DNA from: JAUILH01 sp964230215
Lineage (GTDB): Bacteria; Bacteroidota; Bacteroidia; Flavobacteriales_D; JAUILH01
DNA length: 64,000 nucleotides
NCBI GenBank assembly: GCA_964230215.1
Contig: CAXRGQ010000008.1
Span: 310,001 to 374,000 of the forward strand
Direction: 5' to 3'
Under the pieces are notes generated by a model. That model was not told the origin of the DNA. It ran no database searches and worked only from the letters and a program-made list of their open reading frames with translations. The position numbers and the translations under genes are program-made. This document shows positions 25,592 through 34,975 of the stretch, piece after piece; position 1 is the first letter of the stretch; each line of letters opens with the position of its first letter.

Positions 25592-25741
25592 GGTCCTTTG
25601 TGTTAATCGATTGTCATAAATATCATTATTAATCTTTTAATAAGAAAGAATTATCCAGTAATTATGAGCGGTAGATGCTCAATATTTATTAAATTCGCTA
25701 CCCTTAGAACGCGTTGTTTGAACTTAAAATAAATTACACCT

Positions 25742-28018
25742 ATGGCATTTGATATCGAAATGATCAAGGCTGTCTACGCCAAATACCCAGAGCGTGTTGC
25801 GGCAGCAAGAAACATCTTAAATAAGCCACTAACATTGGCTGAGAAAATATTGTACACCCACCTTTGGGACGGAGCAGCAAGTGAATCGTTTGAAAGAGGT
25901 AAATCTTATGTTGACTTTGCACCAGACAGAGTTGCTATGCAAGACGCAACGGCTCAGATGGCTTTATTGCAGTTTATGCAAGCTGGTAAAGATAAGGTGG
26001 CTGTGCCTTCAACTGCTCATGCTGACCACCTTATTCAGGCTAGACTTGGAGCTGATAAAGATTTGCAAGAGTCTATCAATAAGAATAATGAGGTGTTTAA
26101 CTTCTTAAGTTCAGTTTGTGATAAGTACGGAATTGGTTTCTGGAAGCCAGGTGCTGGTATTATTCACCAAGTTGTGCTTGAAAACTATGCTTTCCCTGGT
26201 GGGATGATGATCGGAACAGATTCGCACACCGTTAACGCAGGTGGACTAGGAATGGTTGCTATAGGTGTTGGAGGTGCTGATGCTGTGGATGTAATGGCTG
26301 GTATGCCATGGGAGCTTAAGTTTCCGAAACTAATAGGTGTAAAGCTTACAGGTAAGTTAAGCGGATGGTCTGCACCTAAAGATGTAATTCTTAAGGTGGC
26401 CGAGATTCTTACTGTTAAAGGAGGAACTGGCGCAATTGTAGAGTACTTTGGAGAAGGGGCTAAGCATTTATCTTGTACAGGTAAAGGTACTATCTGTAAC
26501 ATGGGTGCAGAGATTGGTGCAACAACTTCAACCTTCGGTTATGATGACTCAATGGAGCGTTATTTAAGAGCAACTGGAAGAGATGATGTTGCGGATGCAG
26601 CAAACGGAATTAGAGAACACCTTACTGGTGATGATGAAGTATATGCTAATCCAGAAAAATACTTTGATCAAGTTATTGAAATCAATTTAGATACTTTATT
26701 ACCACACTTAAATGGACCATTCACGCCAGACTTAGCTACGCAAGTTGGTGAAATGACTGAAAAGGCCACTAAAAATGACTGGCCCTTAGATGTTGAATGG
26801 GGATTAATCGGTTCATGTACCAACTCATCGTATGAAGATTTATCACGTGCTGCATCAATTGCTAAGCAAGCAGTAGAAAAGGGACTTGAGACTAAGGCGA
26901 AATTTGGTATTAATCCGGGGTCAGAGCAGGTTAGGTATACAGCAGAAAGAGATGGCTTGCTAGATATATTCACTGACTTGAATGCCACGATATTTACAAA
27001 TGCTTGCGGGCCATGTATTGGACAATGGGCTAGATATTCTGACCCAAGCAACGCACCGAAAAACAGTATCATTCACTCGTTTAACAGAAACTTTGCCAAG
27101 AGAGCGGATGGTAACCCTAATACACATGCCTTTGTAGCGTCACCTGAATTGGTAGCAGCAATTGCAATTTCAGGGCGATTGGATTTTAATCCTATAACGG
27201 ATACACTTACTAACAACAAAGGTGAGCAGGTTAAATTGGATGAACCAACTGGGTTTGAATTACCGCCGAAAGGATTTGATGTAGCTGACAATGGTTACCA
27301 AGCACCAGCGGAAGATGGTAGCGGAATTGAAGTTGTAGTTAAGCCAGACTCGGATAGACTTCAACTGCTAACTCCATTTAAGCCAATCGGTGATAGTGTT
27401 ACAGGAGCTAAGCTCTTGATTAAGGCATTCGGAAAATGTACTACAGATCATATCTCAATGGCTGGTCCATGGTTAAGGTACAGAGGTCACTTAGATAACA
27501 TTTCTAATAACTGTTTAATTGGAGCTGTAAATGCATTCGGTAAGGAAACCAATAAGGTAAAGAATCAATTAACTGGTGAGTTTGGAGAGGTACCTGCTAC
27601 TGCAAGAGCATACAAGGCAGCTGGTGTTCCTTCAGTTGTAGTTGGAGATCACAACTATGGTGAAGGTTCTTCTAGAGAGCACGCAGCAATGGAGCCTAGA
27701 CATCTTGGTGTGGTTGCTGTAATTGTTAAGTCGTTTGCAAGAATCCACGAGACTAACCTTAAGAAACAAGGAATGTTAGGATTAACTTTTGCGAATGAAA
27801 ATGATTACGATTTAATTCAGGAAGACGATACGTTCAACTTCATTGACTTAAATGAATTCGCTCCGGATAAGCAATTAACGCTTGAAGTTGTACACGCTGA
27901 TGGTTCGAAAGATCTTATCAAGCTTAACCATACATATAATGAAGCTCAGATTGAGTGGTACAAAGAAGGTTCAGCATTAAACTTGATTAAGAAAGAAGCG
28001 GCAGCTGCTAAGGCCTAA
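25742..28018 (+). CDS. acn: Aconitate hydratase
   Basis: A 758-residue aconitase of the mitochondrial type. The three cluster cysteines lie in GLIGSCTNSSYEDL (one) and NACGPCIGQW (two). Other family blocks are GTDSHTVNAGGLGM, the C-terminal swivel-domain motif CTTDHISMAGPW and GEGSSREHAAMEPR. It interconverts citrate and isocitrate in the TCA cycle in the cytoplasm. The length fits this subfamily (about 755). It is a single-gene unit followed by a strong terminator. The leader has only an imperfect -7 box (TACCCTTAG). Confidence 0.97.
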   Translation: MAFDIEMIKAVYAKYPERVAAARNILNKPLTLAEKILYTHLWDGAASESFERGKSYVDFAPDRVAMQDATAQMALLQFMQAGKDKVAVPSTAHADHLIQARLGADKDLQESINKNNEVFNFLSSVCDKYGIGFWKPGAGIIHQVVLENYAFPGGMMIGTDSHTVNAGGLGMVAIGVGGADAVDVMAGMPWELKFPKLIGVKLTGKLSGWSAPKDVILKVAEILTVKGGTGAIVEYFGEGAKHLSCTGKGTICNMGAEIGATTSTFGYDDSMERYLRATGRDDVADAANGIREHLTGDDEVYANPEKYFDQVIEINLDTLLPHLNGPFTPDLATQVGEMTEKATKNDWPLDVEWGLIGSCTNSSYEDLSRAASIAKQAVEKGLETKAKFGINPGSEQVRYTAERDGLLDIFTDLNATIFTNACGPCIGQWARYSDPSNAPKNSIIHSFNRNFAKRADGNPNTHAFVASPELVAAIAISGRLDFNPITDTLTNNKGEQVKLDEPTGFELPPKGFDVADNGYQAPAEDGSGIEVVVKPDSDRLQLLTPFKPIGDSVTGAKLLIKAFGKCTTDHISMAGPWLRYRGHLDNISNNCLIGAVNAFGKETNKVKNQLTGEFGEVPATARAYKAAGVPSVVVGDHNYGEGSSREHAAMEPRHLGVVAVIVKSFARIHETNLKKQGMLGLTFANENDYDLIQEDDTFNFIDLNEFAPDKQLTLEVVHADGSKDLIKLNHTYNEAQIEWYKEGSALNLIKKEAAAAKA

Positions 28019-28039
28019 GTTTTTGATATAATAATATTG

Positions 28040-28063
28040 AGGTCGGCAATTTTTTGCCGACCT
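28040..28063 (+). terminator. Terminator of acn
   Basis: 10-bp perfect stem AGGTCGGCAA / TTGCCGACCT, loop of four T, followed by a T tract. Confidence 0.92.
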
Positions 28064-28122
28064 TTTTTGTTGGGTATAATGCAAATGTTTTTTATTTAAA
28101 TGACTGACGATTAATAATTTAT

Positions 28123-28130
28123 TATATTTG
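28123..28130 (+). promoter_or_regulatory. Predicted -7 box (TATATTTG)
   Basis: Exact TAnnTTTG, 22 nt before the ATG at 28153. Confidence 0.5.
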
Positions 28131-28152
28131 ATAGTATAAAAAATTACGCTAT

Positions 28153-28995
28153 ATGAAAAATCTAATTATTGTAACATTGTTCATCTTAGCTAGTGTATGT
28201 GGATATGCGCAAGACATTATAGTTAAGAAAGACCTATCAGAGATTAAGTGTAAGGTGTCTGAAATAGGAACAACAGAAATTAAGTATAAGAAATGGGAAA
28301 ACCTTGAAGGTCCAAGTTATACCATTAAAAAGTCGGAGGTAAATAAAATTAAGTTTGAAAATGGAACGGAAGAATTAATTCAGCAAAATGATATGTCCGT
28401 TGTTCCAACCAATAATAGAAACTATAAACGCGCCTTTACCACTAGACCCTTTTCATTATTACAAGGTCATTTTTGTATTGGTTACCAGCATGCCATTAAG
28501 CCTACACAAGCTTTAGTTGGTGAAATAGGTTGGATAGGACCGCGTATAGGTAACGGTATGTTAGGGACAGCGAGAGATGCTAAAGGTGCTTACGGTAGAG
28601 TTGGTTTTAGACTGAAAAGAACGCCTGAAGTCGTAATGGAAGGCATGGAATGGGGTTATAATTTGGCAGGATGGTATGTTCAGCCAGAAATTTCATACTC
28701 GCTATTTGATTATAGTGAAGATGTTTATGATCAAAATGGCCAACGCATTGGTTCTGAAAAAATCACAGCTAATTCAGGGGCATTCTTAATTACTATTGGG
28801 AGACAAATGATTGTCGGTGAAGTAGTAACATTCGACTTATCTGCGAGCGTTGGATATGGATTTAGAGGAGGTGATAAAACAAATAGTAATGGATATGAAA
28901 TAGTCAATCCGAATTACTTCAGCCATAATGTTGGAGGAGAAGATATGCCAATTGCTTGGAACTTTACCTTGTCCATGGGATTCTTAGCCAAATAG
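28153..28995 (+). CDS. Outer-membrane beta-barrel protein with N-terminal small beta domain
   Basis: A 280-residue exported protein. MKNLIIVTLFILASVCGYAQ is the signal peptide. Residues of about 20-75 (IVKKDLSEIKCKVSEIG ... KSEVNKIKFENG) are a small beta domain seen at the start of many Bacteroidota envelope proteins, where it often precedes a barrel. The remainder has alternating strands rich in aromatic residues and glycine (FRGGDKT, WNFTLSMGFLAK) ending in a hydrophobic strand, consistent with an outer-membrane barrel of about 8-10 strands. The function is unknown. It is convergent with an architecturally similar gene and shares its terminator. Confidence 0.75.
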   Translation: MKNLIIVTLFILASVCGYAQDIIVKKDLSEIKCKVSEIGTTEIKYKKWENLEGPSYTIKKSEVNKIKFENGTEELIQQNDMSVVPTNNRNYKRAFTTRPFSLLQGHFCIGYQHAIKPTQALVGEIGWIGPRIGNGMLGTARDAKGAYGRVGFRLKRTPEVVMEGMEWGYNLAGWYVQPEISYSLFDYSEDVYDQNGQRIGSEKITANSGAFLITIGRQMIVGEVVTFDLSASVGYGFRGGDKTNSNGYEIVNPNYFSHNVGGEDMPIAWNFTLSMGFLAK

Positions 28996-29015
28996 AAATA
29001 TTATGATATGATCTT

Positions 29016-29040
29016 AAAGCGCGATTAATTATCGCGCTTT
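29016..29040. terminator. Shared terminator overlapping a coding 3' end
   Basis: 10-bp stem AAAGCGCGAT / ATCGCGCTTT, loop TAATT, eight T in total on the plus strand. It ends the gene at 28995. The loop holds the stop codon, and the descending stem plus T-run encode the last residues (KKKRDN), of the minus-strand gene. Confidence 0.9.
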
Positions 29041-29963
29041 TTTTTGCCCACCCATTGCATAAAGAACTGGGTATATTTAATTACTGGTATTGGAAATGGC
29101 AAGATCTCTCTTTCCTGGCTTACTTTGTCTTCATAGTATACAGCTGTGAGGCCAAAATCCCAACACGAATTATGCCTAGTCATCCACCTAACAGAGGACA
29201 TTAATGAGCCAACCAGAAATTGATCGCTATTAAAGAATAGAGTTTCCGTGTTTAAAAATAGTTTGCTATTCAACCGTTTGTGGCCTGCAAAGGAAAGAAG
29301 AGGGTAGTTAGGTGTGTATAGAATATTGTTGTAAATACCACCATAGCCAACATTAATAGTGAAGTTGTTTTCTTTATTCCCGAATGTCGCCGTCAAAGTA
29401 CCTGCTGCAAAAAAAGTCCTTGGCAGAATATAACTGCCCCATCCAAGATAAACACTAGTCCCAATGTATATATTGTTTGCCACCTTAAATCCAAGTTTTG
29501 GGGTTAGCATCAATGGTACGCCAGCATAGGATGTGACAAAACCAAGTGATAGGTTTTTATTTAAAGCAAACTGACCCTCTCCAAGTGCAATATATGTAAG
29601 GTGAAAATAATCATCTTCTTTTTCTAGAGGAATTGCACTGTTCGTAAACAAGTATTTGGAATAAAGACGATTGTCCTTGTACAATTTACCTTTTATATAC
29701 TTGTTGATGTCTTCAATTTCAGTTATTTCCTTTATTTCATGTTTAGGAATGTAAATCTCACCTAGATCACTTGTTTCAATAAGCACTTCTCTAGCATTTG
29801 AGCTTAAAATATGTCCTATGTACTCGGCGCCATCGTTTTTTGTAATACGATATAGTTTGTAGCTTACAGTTCCAGTCGTAGAGTCACTCACGATTTCTTG
29901 AGCTTGAGAATTCCAGCTAAGATGAAATAGCAATGCAAGTATAATTATTCTGATATGCGTCAA
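29025..29963 (-). CDS. Outer-membrane beta-barrel protein
   Basis: A 312-residue exported protein. The start is TTG at 29963 (THIRIIILALLFHLSWNSQAQ follows as signal peptide); no in-frame ATG lies near. Residues of about 30-90 (YRITKNDGAEYIGHILSSN ... IPKHEIKEITEIED) form the same kind of small N-terminal beta domain as in the convergent neighbour. The rest is a barrel with aromatic-ended strands. The last six residues KKKRDN are encoded by the terminator hairpin and T-run of the opposite gene. A -7 box (29984-29991) lies 20 nt upstream. The function is unknown. Confidence 0.75.
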   Translation of the reverse strand: MTHIRIIILALLFHLSWNSQAQEIVSDSTTGTVSYKLYRITKNDGAEYIGHILSSNAREVLIETSDLGEIYIPKHEIKEITEIEDINKYIKGKLYKDNRLYSKYLFTNSAIPLEKEDDYFHLTYIALGEGQFALNKNLSLGFVTSYAGVPLMLTPKLGFKVANNIYIGTSVYLGWGSYILPRTFFAAGTLTATFGNKENNFTINVGYGGIYNNILYTPNYPLLSFAGHKRLNSKLFLNTETLFFNSDQFLVGSLMSSVRWMTRHNSCWDFGLTAVYYEDKVSQEREILPFPIPVIKYTQFFMQWVGKKKRDN

Positions 29964-29983
29964 TTTTTAATAGTTAATTACAA

Positions 29984-29991
29984 CAAACATA
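29984..29991 (-). promoter_or_regulatory. Predicted -7 box (TATGTTTG)
   Basis: Exact TAnnTTTG on the minus strand, 20 nt before the TTG start at 29963; supports that start. Confidence 0.5.
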
Positions 29992-30062
29992 GAAAATCTA
30001 TATTATTAATTTCATGGGCAAGAATCAGATAAATGTATGACAATGTCTTATAATCTATTGAT

Positions 30063-30070
30063 TACATTTG
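30063..30070 (+). promoter_or_regulatory. Predicted hemE -7 box (TACATTTG), leaderless position
   Basis: Exact TAnnTTTG separated from the hemE ATG by only CACC. No clear -33 TTG. Confidence 0.5.
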
Positions 30071-30074
30071 CACC

Positions 30075-31106
30075 ATGGAATTAAAAAATGATTTGATTCT
30101 ACGTGCAGCTAGGGGAGAAGCAGTAGAAAGAACGCCAGTTTGGTTAATGAGACAGGCGGGGCGTATTTTGAAGGAATATCGAGATGTCCGCGCAAGCTTA
30201 TCTGGTTTTAAGGAGTTAGTAGAAACACCAGAAAGAGCGGCAGAAGTAACTATTCAACCAGTAGATTTGCTGGGCGTTGATGCGGCGATTATTTTCTCAG
30301 ATATCCTTGTTATCCCTGAAGCACTTGGCCTACCATATCAAATGGTTGAGAAAAAGGGTCCTTGGTTTGAAAACACAATCAACTCTATGGCCGACATTAA
30401 AAAACTGAGAATGGCTAATGTTGAAGCTGATTTAGGATATGTTACAGAAGCTATTAGAATTACAAAAAAAGAGCTGAATGGTCGTGTGCCACTTATTGGT
30501 TTTGCAGGTGCTCCTTGGACTATTTTTTGTTATATGATAGAAGGTCAAGGCTCAAAGACATTTTCAAAAGCAAGAAAATTCTTGTATCAACAACCAGAAG
30601 CGGCTCATGCACTTTTAGCCATAATTACAGATCTTACAATTGATTACTTAAAAGCACAAATTCGTGCAGGTGCAGACATGGTGCAAGTGTTTGATTCATG
30701 GGCTGGAATCCTTGGTGAGAAGCAATATAGAGAGTTTGGAACGAAATATGTATCTAAGATATGCAAAGCAATTAAAGAAGCACCAATAACAGTGTTTGCA
30801 AAAGGAGCATATAACGCAAGAAAAGAATTGTCTGAGATGGCATGTAATACCATTGGCCTGGATTGGTCAATGAACATACAACAAAGCCGTTCGATTATTG
30901 GAAAGGACAAGACCCTTCAGGGTAATTTAGACCCTGCTGTATTGTATGCGGATAGAAAAACTATCGAAAAAGAAACACAAAAAATGTTGCAAAGCTTTGG
31001 TAAGAATAGGCATATTGCTAACTTAGGTCATGGAGTTTATCCAGATATAGACCCAGACAATGTGAGATGCTTTATAGAAACTGTAAAAACGTATCAACAC
31101 AAATAA
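30075..31106 (+). CDS. hemE: Uroporphyrinogen decarboxylase
   Basis: A 343-residue enzyme that decarboxylates uroporphyrinogen III to coproporphyrinogen III in haem synthesis. The signature PVWLMRQAGR is at residues 21-30. The second signature GFAGAPWT and the catalytic region IIFSDILVIPEALG are intact, and the C-terminal NLGHGVYPDIDPDNV is conserved. The length is normal. It lies 7 bp before the OmpA-family gene, which is likely co-transcribed. Its -7 box is only 4 nt from the ATG. Confidence 0.98.
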   Translation: MELKNDLILRAARGEAVERTPVWLMRQAGRILKEYRDVRASLSGFKELVETPERAAEVTIQPVDLLGVDAAIIFSDILVIPEALGLPYQMVEKKGPWFENTINSMADIKKLRMANVEADLGYVTEAIRITKKELNGRVPLIGFAGAPWTIFCYMIEGQGSKTFSKARKFLYQQPEAAHALLAIITDLTIDYLKAQIRAGADMVQVFDSWAGILGEKQYREFGTKYVSKICKAIKEAPITVFAKGAYNARKELSEMACNTIGLDWSMNIQQSRSIIGKDKTLQGNLDPAVLYADRKTIEKETQKMLQSFGKNRHIANLGHGVYPDIDPDNVRCFIETVKTYQHK

Positions 31107-31113
31107 AAAGACT

Positions 31114-32280
31114 ATGAGAACAACAACTATAATAACTGCTGGACTGATATTGATGTCAGGATTTAGCCTTGCTCAGGATGATGATATGAATCTTGTTCAA
31201 AATGGCGGATTCGAAACACTTGACGGAAGGTTAAGAAAGGAAAAACAAATTGATATAGCGAAATATTGGGTGTCACCTACTGGCTTAAGTGCTGACTTGT
31301 ATCATGGAGATGTAAAACCAGAAACTGGAATTGGAACGCCCGACAATAACATGGGTAGTGAAGAGCCTGCTGAAGGTGTTGCTTATGCAGGTGTTAGAAT
31401 GTATAGCTATAACAATAAAGAAATCAGGACTTATATAATGACTGAGCTTCTTGGGCCACTCAAGAAGGATGTTGAATACTGTGTGTCGTTCAAAGTAAAC
31501 TTAGCTGAAAGATCTAAGTATGCTTGTAATAATATCGCAGGTTATTTAAGTAAAAAGCCTTTCGAAACAGAAGAGCGTGTAAGCTTATTGATGGAAGATG
31601 CTGAAATAAAGCACAGTAAAAACAAGATATTCAACCAAACTTATAATTGGGAGACCATTTGTCATATATATAAAGCCAATGGCGGTGAGAAATTCTTGAC
31701 GATAGGGAATTTTGACACAGATGGCGATACAAAATATGATAAGATGCGTAAACCCAAGGATCTCAGAGGGGCGCAATCTTATGACGCCTATTACTTTATT
31801 GATGATGTTCAGGTATTTCAATTAGATTCTGTTGAACAATGTCAATGTGAGCAGACAGATATTTCTAAGGATGAAATTGAAACGATTTACGTAAAACAAA
31901 TCATTAGTAAGAAAGAGTTAACTACGGATGAATTAATTGATGCATCAACACTTTATTTTGCTGATAATTCACGTGATTTAACGGCAGTGGCGAAAAAGGA
32001 GCTTGACTTACTAGCAGCAAGAATGCAAGAAGAGCCTTCTCTTAAGTTGGTAATACACGGTCACTCAGACGCGGAAGAAGTGGAAGCGGGAAAGATGAAC
32101 CCACTAAATAAGTATACAGCGCAGAAACGAGTTAATGAGGTGCTATCATACATGGAAGGTAAAGGAATTTCAAAAGATAGATTTACTACCGAAATTCATG
32201 ATGACAATGACCCGGCAGACACATCTGACACAGGTATTGGACATGCTAAAAACAGACGTGTCGAGTTTACAAAACAATAA
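31114..32280 (+). CDS. OmpA-family envelope protein
   Basis: A 388-residue exported protein. MRTTTIITAGLILMSGFSLAQ is the signal peptide. Residues of about 25-240 start NLVQNGGFETLDGR and end YYFIDDVQVFQ, the layout of a galactose-binding-like jelly roll. A short cysteine pair (CQCEQ) separates it from the C-terminal OmpA domain (about 275-385): TLYFADNSRDLT, VIHGHSDAEE, KYTAQKRVNEVLSYM and GHAKNRRVEF, with peptidoglycan-contacting Asp and Arg present. It probably anchors the outer membrane to peptidoglycan and displays a ligand-binding domain. Likely transcribed with hemE; a strong terminator follows. Confidence 0.88.
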   Translation: MRTTTIITAGLILMSGFSLAQDDDMNLVQNGGFETLDGRLRKEKQIDIAKYWVSPTGLSADLYHGDVKPETGIGTPDNNMGSEEPAEGVAYAGVRMYSYNNKEIRTYIMTELLGPLKKDVEYCVSFKVNLAERSKYACNNIAGYLSKKPFETEERVSLLMEDAEIKHSKNKIFNQTYNWETICHIYKANGGEKFLTIGNFDTDGDTKYDKMRKPKDLRGAQSYDAYYFIDDVQVFQLDSVEQCQCEQTDISKDEIETIYVKQIISKKELTTDELIDASTLYFADNSRDLTAVAKKELDLLAARMQEEPSLKLVIHGHSDAEEVEAGKMNPLNKYTAQKRVNEVLSYMEGKGISKDRFTTEIHDDNDPADTSDTGIGHAKNRRVEFTKQ

Positions 32281-32298
32281 GAATTCAACACTAGATAG

Positions 32299-32325
32299 AA
32301 AAGGGGTGCTAACAGCACCCCTTTT
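32299..32325 (+). terminator. Terminator of the hemE-ompA unit
   Basis: 12-bp stem AAAAGGGGTGCT / AGCACCCCTTTT with loop AAC, followed by more T. Confidence 0.93.
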
Positions 32326-32346
32326 TTTTTAATTTAGCAAGCTATT

Positions 32347-33681
32347 ATGTCAGAAGTCGCTAAGATTAAATCAGATCCTAAAGTTGTTAGAGCGTGGACG
32401 TTTTATGATTGGGCGAATTCTGTTTATCCACTAGTCATTTCAAGCGCAATTTTTCCAGTGTTTTATGATGAGATGACGGCTACAAAAGCTGAAAAGATCA
32501 TAACACCTTTTAGAAGTTTACCAGAACTGACTTTTAAAAAGACAGTTATTGTAAGTCGGGATGTTGAATTTCTCGGTAAAACCTTTGAGAATACCGAAAT
32601 CTTAGGATACGTAATCAGCGCTAGTTTTTTATTGGTTTCGCTTATTTCCCCTTTGTTATCAGGAATAGCAGATTACTCAGGTTCAAAGAAAACATTTCTT
32701 AAAATATTCTGCTACCTAGGAGCAACGGCAACTATGGGCTTAGCCCTGTTTGATCCAGACAAATTAGAGATTAGTCTTGGGATTTTACTGCTGGCAAGTA
32801 CTGGGTTCTGGGCAAGTTTGGTGTTTTACAATGCCTATCTACCACAAATCGCACCTCCTGAAGAACATGACCGAATAAGCGCTAGAGGCTTTTCTATGGG
32901 GTATTTGGGCGGCGCCATACTATTGATATTGATTCTGGGTCTCGGTATGGGAGCTGGCATGCCGTTTAAATATGGATTTGTTTTGACTGGGATTTGGTGG
33001 ATTGGGTTTAGCCAATTTACATATAAGCACTTACCAAAAACTAAGTCTGAGTCAGCTAGCCTAAAAACCAAACTAACAAAGGGCTTTAAGGAATTAAAAC
33101 ATGTGTGGCGTGAGTTTATGCCCAATGTGCAGTTAAGACGATTTTTAATAGCGTTTTTCTTAATCAGCATGGGGGTTCAGACGATTATGGTATTAGCTGT
33201 TTCATTTGCCAAAGTTGAGCTCGAGATTCCTGCGACAGGTTTAATCGCAAGTGTCCTGTGTATACAGTTCGTTGGCATTGCAGGCTCTTTTGTATTTGCT
33301 AGGTGGACTAAAAAGATCAGCAACAATGCGCTATTGTCAATTGCATCAGTTGTATGGTTGATTTGCTGTCTCATAGCTTTCTATATAACTGAACAATGGC
33401 ATTTTTATGGATTAGCGGCGTTAGTAGGGTTCATAATGGGCGGCACGCAATCTGTAACCAGGTCTACCTACTCTCAAATGTTACCTCAAACCGAAGATTT
33501 GGCGTCATATTTTAGTTTTTATGATGTAACTGAAAAAATAGCAATAGTTATTGGTACGTTTACTTACGGTTGGGTGTTAGGTATAGCTGATATGAGATAC
33601 TCCGCACTTGCTATGGGTGCATTTTTCCTACTTGCAATCGTTGCATTTCTATTGGTTCCTCGGATAAAAGCAAGACACTAA
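32347..33681 (+). CDS. MFS transporter, UMF1/Atg22-like family
   Basis: A 444-residue integral membrane protein with about 12 hydrophobic helices. The start VVRAWTFYDWANSVYPLVI is the hallmark of the UMF1 (unknown major facilitator)/Atg22 family, as are SGIADYSGSKKTFLK, FYNAYLPQIA and MGGTQSVTRSTYSQMLP. Yeast Atg22 exports amino acids from vacuoles; bacterial substrates are unknown. The N-terminal cytoplasmic or periplasmic loop after the first helix (about 50-90) is longer than usual in MFS. It lies 22 bp after the preceding terminator and ahead of lhgO on the same strand. Confidence 0.88.
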   Translation: MSEVAKIKSDPKVVRAWTFYDWANSVYPLVISSAIFPVFYDEMTATKAEKIITPFRSLPELTFKKTVIVSRDVEFLGKTFENTEILGYVISASFLLVSLISPLLSGIADYSGSKKTFLKIFCYLGATATMGLALFDPDKLEISLGILLLASTGFWASLVFYNAYLPQIAPPEEHDRISARGFSMGYLGGAILLILILGLGMGAGMPFKYGFVLTGIWWIGFSQFTYKHLPKTKSESASLKTKLTKGFKELKHVWREFMPNVQLRRFLIAFFLISMGVQTIMVLAVSFAKVELEIPATGLIASVLCIQFVGIAGSFVFARWTKKISNNALLSIASVVWLICCLIAFYITEQWHFYGLAALVGFIMGGTQSVTRSTYSQMLPQTEDLASYFSFYDVTEKIAIVIGTFTYGWVLGIADMRYSALAMGAFFLLAIVAFLLVPRIKARH

Positions 33682-33719
33682 AACTTGTTTTTAATGGGTT
33701 TAGAATGTCGAAAATCACG

Positions 33720-33727
33720 TACATTTG
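33720..33727 (+). promoter_or_regulatory. Predicted lhgO -7 box (TACATTTG)
   Basis: Exact TAnnTTTG, 18 nt before the lhgO ATG. Confidence 0.5.
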
Positions 33728-33745
33728 TCGCCAATTAATTGAATT

Positions 33746-34966
33746 ATGAGTGAACAAACTTTTGATATAGCAGTTATTGGTGGAGGAATAGTTGGTGCGG
33801 CTACTATGTACCAATTACAAAAAAGGTTCCCTGCAAAAACAATTGTGTTAATTGAAAAAGAAAAGGAGTTGGCTGATCATCAAACTGGTCATAACTCTGG
33901 GGTAATTCATTCAGGTTTATACTACAAACCAGGTTCCTTAAAGGCAAAAAACTGTGTGTCTGGCAGACATGAGTTGGTAGCATTTGCCAAAGAGCATAAT
34001 ATTAGCCATGATGTTTGTGGTAAAGTAGTTGCGGCAGCCACTGAAGACGAACTTCCATTTATGGAAAAGATTTTCAAAACAGGGCAAGAGAATCAAATTG
34101 AAGGTATCGAAAAAGTAAGTGCCGAGCAGATTAAGGATATCGAACCTCATGTTAAAGCAGTAGCCGGTATTTGGGTACCATGCACAGGTATAATCGACTT
34201 TAGAGGTGCAACCAAAAAAATGGTTGAAATTGCCTTAGGAATTAATGATAAGTCCAAATTGGTTTTAGGTGAGGAAGTAATCGGATTCGATGAATCTGAG
34301 AATGCCACTAAAATCATCACAGCAACGTCTCAGTTTACAGCTAAGAAAATGATTTTTTGCTGCGGTCTTCAGGCGGACAGAATGGCAAAAAAGGATGGGG
34401 TAGATTTAAAAGAAAAAGTGGTTGGTTTTAGAGGAGATTATTATGAGCTGGAAGATCATGCTAAACATTATGTGAAGAATTTAATATATCCTGTCCCTAA
34501 TCCTGCCTTCCCGTTCCTAGGTGTTCACTTCACACGCATGGTAGATGGTGAGATTGAATGTGGACCTAATGCAGTATTTACCTTCAAGCGTGAAGGATAT
34601 GGTAAGACGGATTTTAACTTTAAAGATAGTTGGGACGCGCTTACGTATAAAGGGACTTGGAAATTATTTTTCGGTAATATGAAATTCGGGATTAACGAGT
34701 ATAGAAGAGCCTTCTCTAAGCGGTTGTTCTTAAAAACATTACAGCGTCTTGTGCCAGAGTTGGAGATGAATGATATTCGTCCAGGAAGGGCTGGGGTTAG
34801 AGCTATGTTGTTGAGCAGAGATGGAGATACAAGAGATGATTTCCGCATTGAAAGCAACGCGAATGCAATTCACGTACTAAACGCTCCATCGCCAGCAGCA
34901 ACAGCATCACTTGCAATAGGTTCTCAGATAGCCGATATGGCAGCCGAACAGTTTAATTACAAATAG
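33746..34966 (+). CDS. lhgO: L-2-hydroxyglutarate oxidase
   Basis: A 406-residue DAO-fold flavoenzyme. The FAD-binding motif IAVIGGGIVGAATMYQL is at the N-terminus. LhgO-specific blocks are HQTGHNSGVIHSGLYYKPGS, FRGDYYELE and the C-terminal RPGRAGVRAMLL ... NAPSPAATASLAIG. It oxidises L-2-hydroxyglutarate to 2-oxoglutarate, repairing a side product of central metabolism and feeding electrons to the respiratory chain at the membrane. It is preceded by its own promoter and converges on the next gene with only 9 bp between. Confidence 0.94.
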   Translation: MSEQTFDIAVIGGGIVGAATMYQLQKRFPAKTIVLIEKEKELADHQTGHNSGVIHSGLYYKPGSLKAKNCVSGRHELVAFAKEHNISHDVCGKVVAAATEDELPFMEKIFKTGQENQIEGIEKVSAEQIKDIEPHVKAVAGIWVPCTGIIDFRGATKKMVEIALGINDKSKLVLGEEVIGFDESENATKIITATSQFTAKKMIFCCGLQADRMAKKDGVDLKEKVVGFRGDYYELEDHAKHYVKNLIYPVPNPAFPFLGVHFTRMVDGEIECGPNAVFTFKREGYGKTDFNFKDSWDALTYKGTWKLFFGNMKFGINEYRRAFSKRLFLKTLQRLVPELEMNDIRPGRAGVRAMLLSRDGDTRDDFRIESNANAIHVLNAPSPAATASLAIGSQIADMAAEQFNYK

Positions 34967-34975
34967 GGTGAAAGA

